From: an uncultured Alistipes sp.
Lineage (GTDB): Bacteria; Bacteroidota; Bacteroidia; Bacteroidales; Rikenellaceae
Reading direction: 5' to 3'
Assembly: GCA_937911745.1 (NCBI GenBank)
Contig: CALDPX010000016.1
Coordinates: 1 to 6,552, forward strand
Length of the DNA: 6,552 bases
Under the pieces are notes generated by a model. It was given only the letters and a program-made list of their open reading frames with translations. It was not told where the DNA came from and searched no databases. Of this stretch, positions 5,361 through 6,552 are shown in pieces. The stretch's first letter is position 1, and each line of letters starts with the position of its first letter. A program made the position numbers and the translations under genes.

Positions 5361-6356
5361 ATGGTATCTTACAAAGAGTTAGGTTTGGTGAATACTCGCG
5401 AGATGTTCGCCAAAGCAATCGAGGGCGGTTATGCAGTTCCCGCCTACAACTTTAACAATATGGAGCAGTTGCAGGCTATCATCTCGGCTTGCGTAGAGAC
5501 CTCCTCGCCCGTTATCCTCCAAGTATCTTCGGGTGCTCGCAAGTATGCCAACCAGACCCTTCTGCGCTATATGGCACAGGGTGCTGTTGAGTATGCAAAA
5601 GAGCTCGGCAAAAACATTCCTATCGCTCTCCACCTCGACCACGGCAACAGTTTCGAGTTGTGCAAATCGTGCATCGATATGGGCTTTTCGAGCGTTATGA
5701 TTGACGGCAGCCACCTCCCCTACGAGGAGAACGTAGCACTTACCAAGAAGGTTGTTGATTACGCTCACCAGTTTGACGTAACCGTAGAGGGCGAGTTGGG
5801 CGTTTTGGCAGGTATCGAGGATGAGGTTGTTGCTGAGCACCACACCTACACCGACCCCAACGATGTTATCGACTTCGTACAGAAGACCGGTGTTGATTCG
5901 CTCGCCATCTCGATTGGTACTTCGCACGGTGCCAACAAGTTCAAACCCGAGCAGTGCACCCGCAACGCAGAGGGCATCCTTCTGCCTCCTCCCTTGCGTT
6001 TCGACATCCTCAAAGAGATCGAGGCTCGCATCCCCGGCTTCCCCATCGTACTCCACGGTTCGAGCAGCGTACCCCAGGACAAAGTGGCTATCATCAACAC
6101 CTATGGTGGCGCACTGAAAGATGCAGTAGGTATTCCCGAGGAGCAGTTGCGTGAGGCTGCCAAGAGCGCAGTTTGCAAAATCAACATCGACTCCGATGGT
6201 CGTCTGGCTATGACCGCTGCCGTACGCGAGGTATTTGCAAAGAATCCCGCAGAGTTCGACCCCCGCAAGTACTTGGGTCCCGCTCGCGATTCGCTCAAAG
6301 AGCTCTATATGCACAAGAATATCAATGTGTTGGGTAGTGCTAACCGCGTAGAGTAA
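5361..6356 (+). CDS. fba: Fructose-bisphosphate aldolase, class II
   Basis: This zinc-dependent cytosolic enzyme reversibly cleaves fructose 1,6-bisphosphate to dihydroxyacetone phosphate and glyceraldehyde 3-phosphate in glycolysis and gluconeogenesis. The 331 residues form a full-length TIM barrel of the class II family. Visible motifs: VPAYNFNN near the N-terminus (26-33); IALHLDHGNS (88-97) with catalytic D93 and zinc ligand H94; VEGELGVLAG (142-151); ISIGTSHGANKFKP (183-196) with zinc ligand H189; IVLHGSSSVP (229-238) with zinc ligand H232; and the phosphate-binding KINIDSDGRLAMT (273-285). The start is the ATG at 5361 (MVSYKELGLVN), where homologues begin. The frame is open upstream to an ATG at 5289, but that would translate the leader hairpin into an atypical 24-residue extension. 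Codon 7 is TTA, the only one of the avoided TTA/CTA/TCA codons in the gene. It is a single-gene transcript with its own promoter and terminator. Confidence 0.97.
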   Translation: MVSYKELGLVNTREMFAKAIEGGYAVPAYNFNNMEQLQAIISACVETSSPVILQVSSGARKYANQTLLRYMAQGAVEYAKELGKNIPIALHLDHGNSFELCKSCIDMGFSSVMIDGSHLPYEENVALTKKVVDYAHQFDVTVEGELGVLAGIEDEVVAEHHTYTDPNDVIDFVQKTGVDSLAISIGTSHGANKFKPEQCTRNAEGILLPPPLRFDILKEIEARIPGFPIVLHGSSSVPQDKVAIINTYGGALKDAVGIPEEQLREAAKSAVCKINIDSDGRLAMTAAVREVFAKNPAEFDPRKYLGPARDSLKELYMHKNINVLGSANRVE

Positions 6357-6396
6357 AAAACTCATATAAGCGGCGTCTTTGGCGTTGCACTTCGAT

Positions 6397-6440
6397 AAAC
6401 GACCTCCTTACATAGGTGACTATGCGCGGAGGTCGTTTTC
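6397..6440 (+). terminator. Intrinsic terminator of fba
   Basis: AAACGACCTCC (6397-6407) pairs perfectly with GGAGGTCGTTT (6428-6438). Within the 20-nt loop, CATAG (6411-6415) pairs with CTATG (6420-6424) around GTGA. The stem runs into a T-rich stretch (TTTTCTT), and the whole lies 41 nt past the fba stop codon. Stem length, position and T-run all fit rho-independent termination on the plus strand. Confidence 0.85.
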
Positions 6441-6483
6441 TTGTGCGCCTAAAATACACTCGCTTCTATGATTTTTTTAGTCG

Positions 6484-6519
6484 GGGAGAAATCCCAGCAC
6501 AAAAGTGCCGTTACGGCAC
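6484..6519. other. Hairpin cluster adjoining the right-hand repeat
   Basis: GTGCCG (6505-6510) pairs perfectly with CGGCAC (6514-6519) around TTA, directly against the 32-nt repeat copy. A competing stem, GCAC (6497-6500) with GTGC (6505-6508) around AAAA, shares bases with it. Just upstream GGGA (6484-6487) and TCCC (6492-6495) can close a GAAA loop. A run of seven T (6472-6478) precedes the cluster. No coding sequence is visible on either strand from 6357 to the end of the window. Confidence 0.5.
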
Positions 6520-6551
6520 CTCGCCTTCTTGTTTGGCACAAAATTTCCTCC
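6520..6551 (-). repeat. Right copy of the 32-nt inverted repeat
   Basis: This is the exact reverse complement of 16-47. In this copy the repeat is joined to a GTGCCG-TTA-CGGCAC hairpin instead of to the second arm of the palindrome seen at 1-124, so the two elements share only this block. The window ends one base after the match, so the element may continue to the right. Confidence 0.85.
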
Positions 6552-6552
6552 G

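Noticed and set aside
5379..6365. 328-codon open frame on the minus strand antisense to the aldolase gene
   Set aside because: It ends exactly where the aldolase uses its single TTA codon and is the mirror of a well-conserved gene.
6372..6386. GGCGTCTTTGGCGTT as a hairpin after fba
   Set aside because: The two halves are direct, not inverted, repeats, so no meaningful stem forms; the real terminator is at 6397-6440.
16..6551. Composite transposon bounded by the 32-nt inverted repeats
   Set aside because: No transposase, integrase or cargo-type gene lies inside, the genes are housekeeping, and no flanking target duplication can be seen within the window.

Overview
The window looks like chromosomal DNA from a Bacteroidota member, probably order Bacteroidales. 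Three things point there: the BatD/BatE pair; promoter-like TAnnTTTG elements upstream of the two metabolic genes; and A/T-rich leaders mostly without Shine-Dalgarno sequences. Coding regions look moderately GC-rich, and an Alistipes/Rikenellaceae-like gut anaerobe is a reasonable but unproven guess. All five genes are intact and belong to recognised families. I found no rRNA, tRNA, CRISPR array, transposase, phage gene or defence gene.

Layout, left to right. 1-124: an imperfect palindrome that ends against the recR stop codon. 124-723 (minus): recR, recombinational repair. 724-809: short gap filled by heptamer repeats around a GC-rich hairpin. 810-1571 (minus): batE-like TPR/SH3 membrane protein. 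1590-3431 (minus): batD-like membrane protein, 18 bases upstream of batE and surely co-transcribed with it. 3432-3528: gap with a strong hairpin, probably the terminator of the next gene. 3529-5139 (minus): class I iron-sulfur fumarase. 5140-5360: divergent promoter region with one TAnnTTTG match for each direction and a hairpin in the leader of the rightward gene. 5361-6356 (plus): class II fructose-bisphosphate aldolase. 6357-6552: a good intrinsic terminator followed by a hairpin-rich repeat.

Fumarase and aldolase serve central carbon metabolism (the fumarate/succinate branch and glycolysis/gluconeogenesis) and are transcribed divergently. BatD and BatE are envelope proteins linked in Bacteroides to aerotolerance. 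RecR works with RecF/RecO in loading RecA at gaps. The gene content is ordinary. The unexplained material is between the genes: a 32-base sequence present at both ends of the window in perfect inverted orientation, a degenerate heptamer repeat that supplies the batE stop codon, and several perfect triloop hairpins. I see a dispersed-repeat landscape here, not a new multi-gene system.
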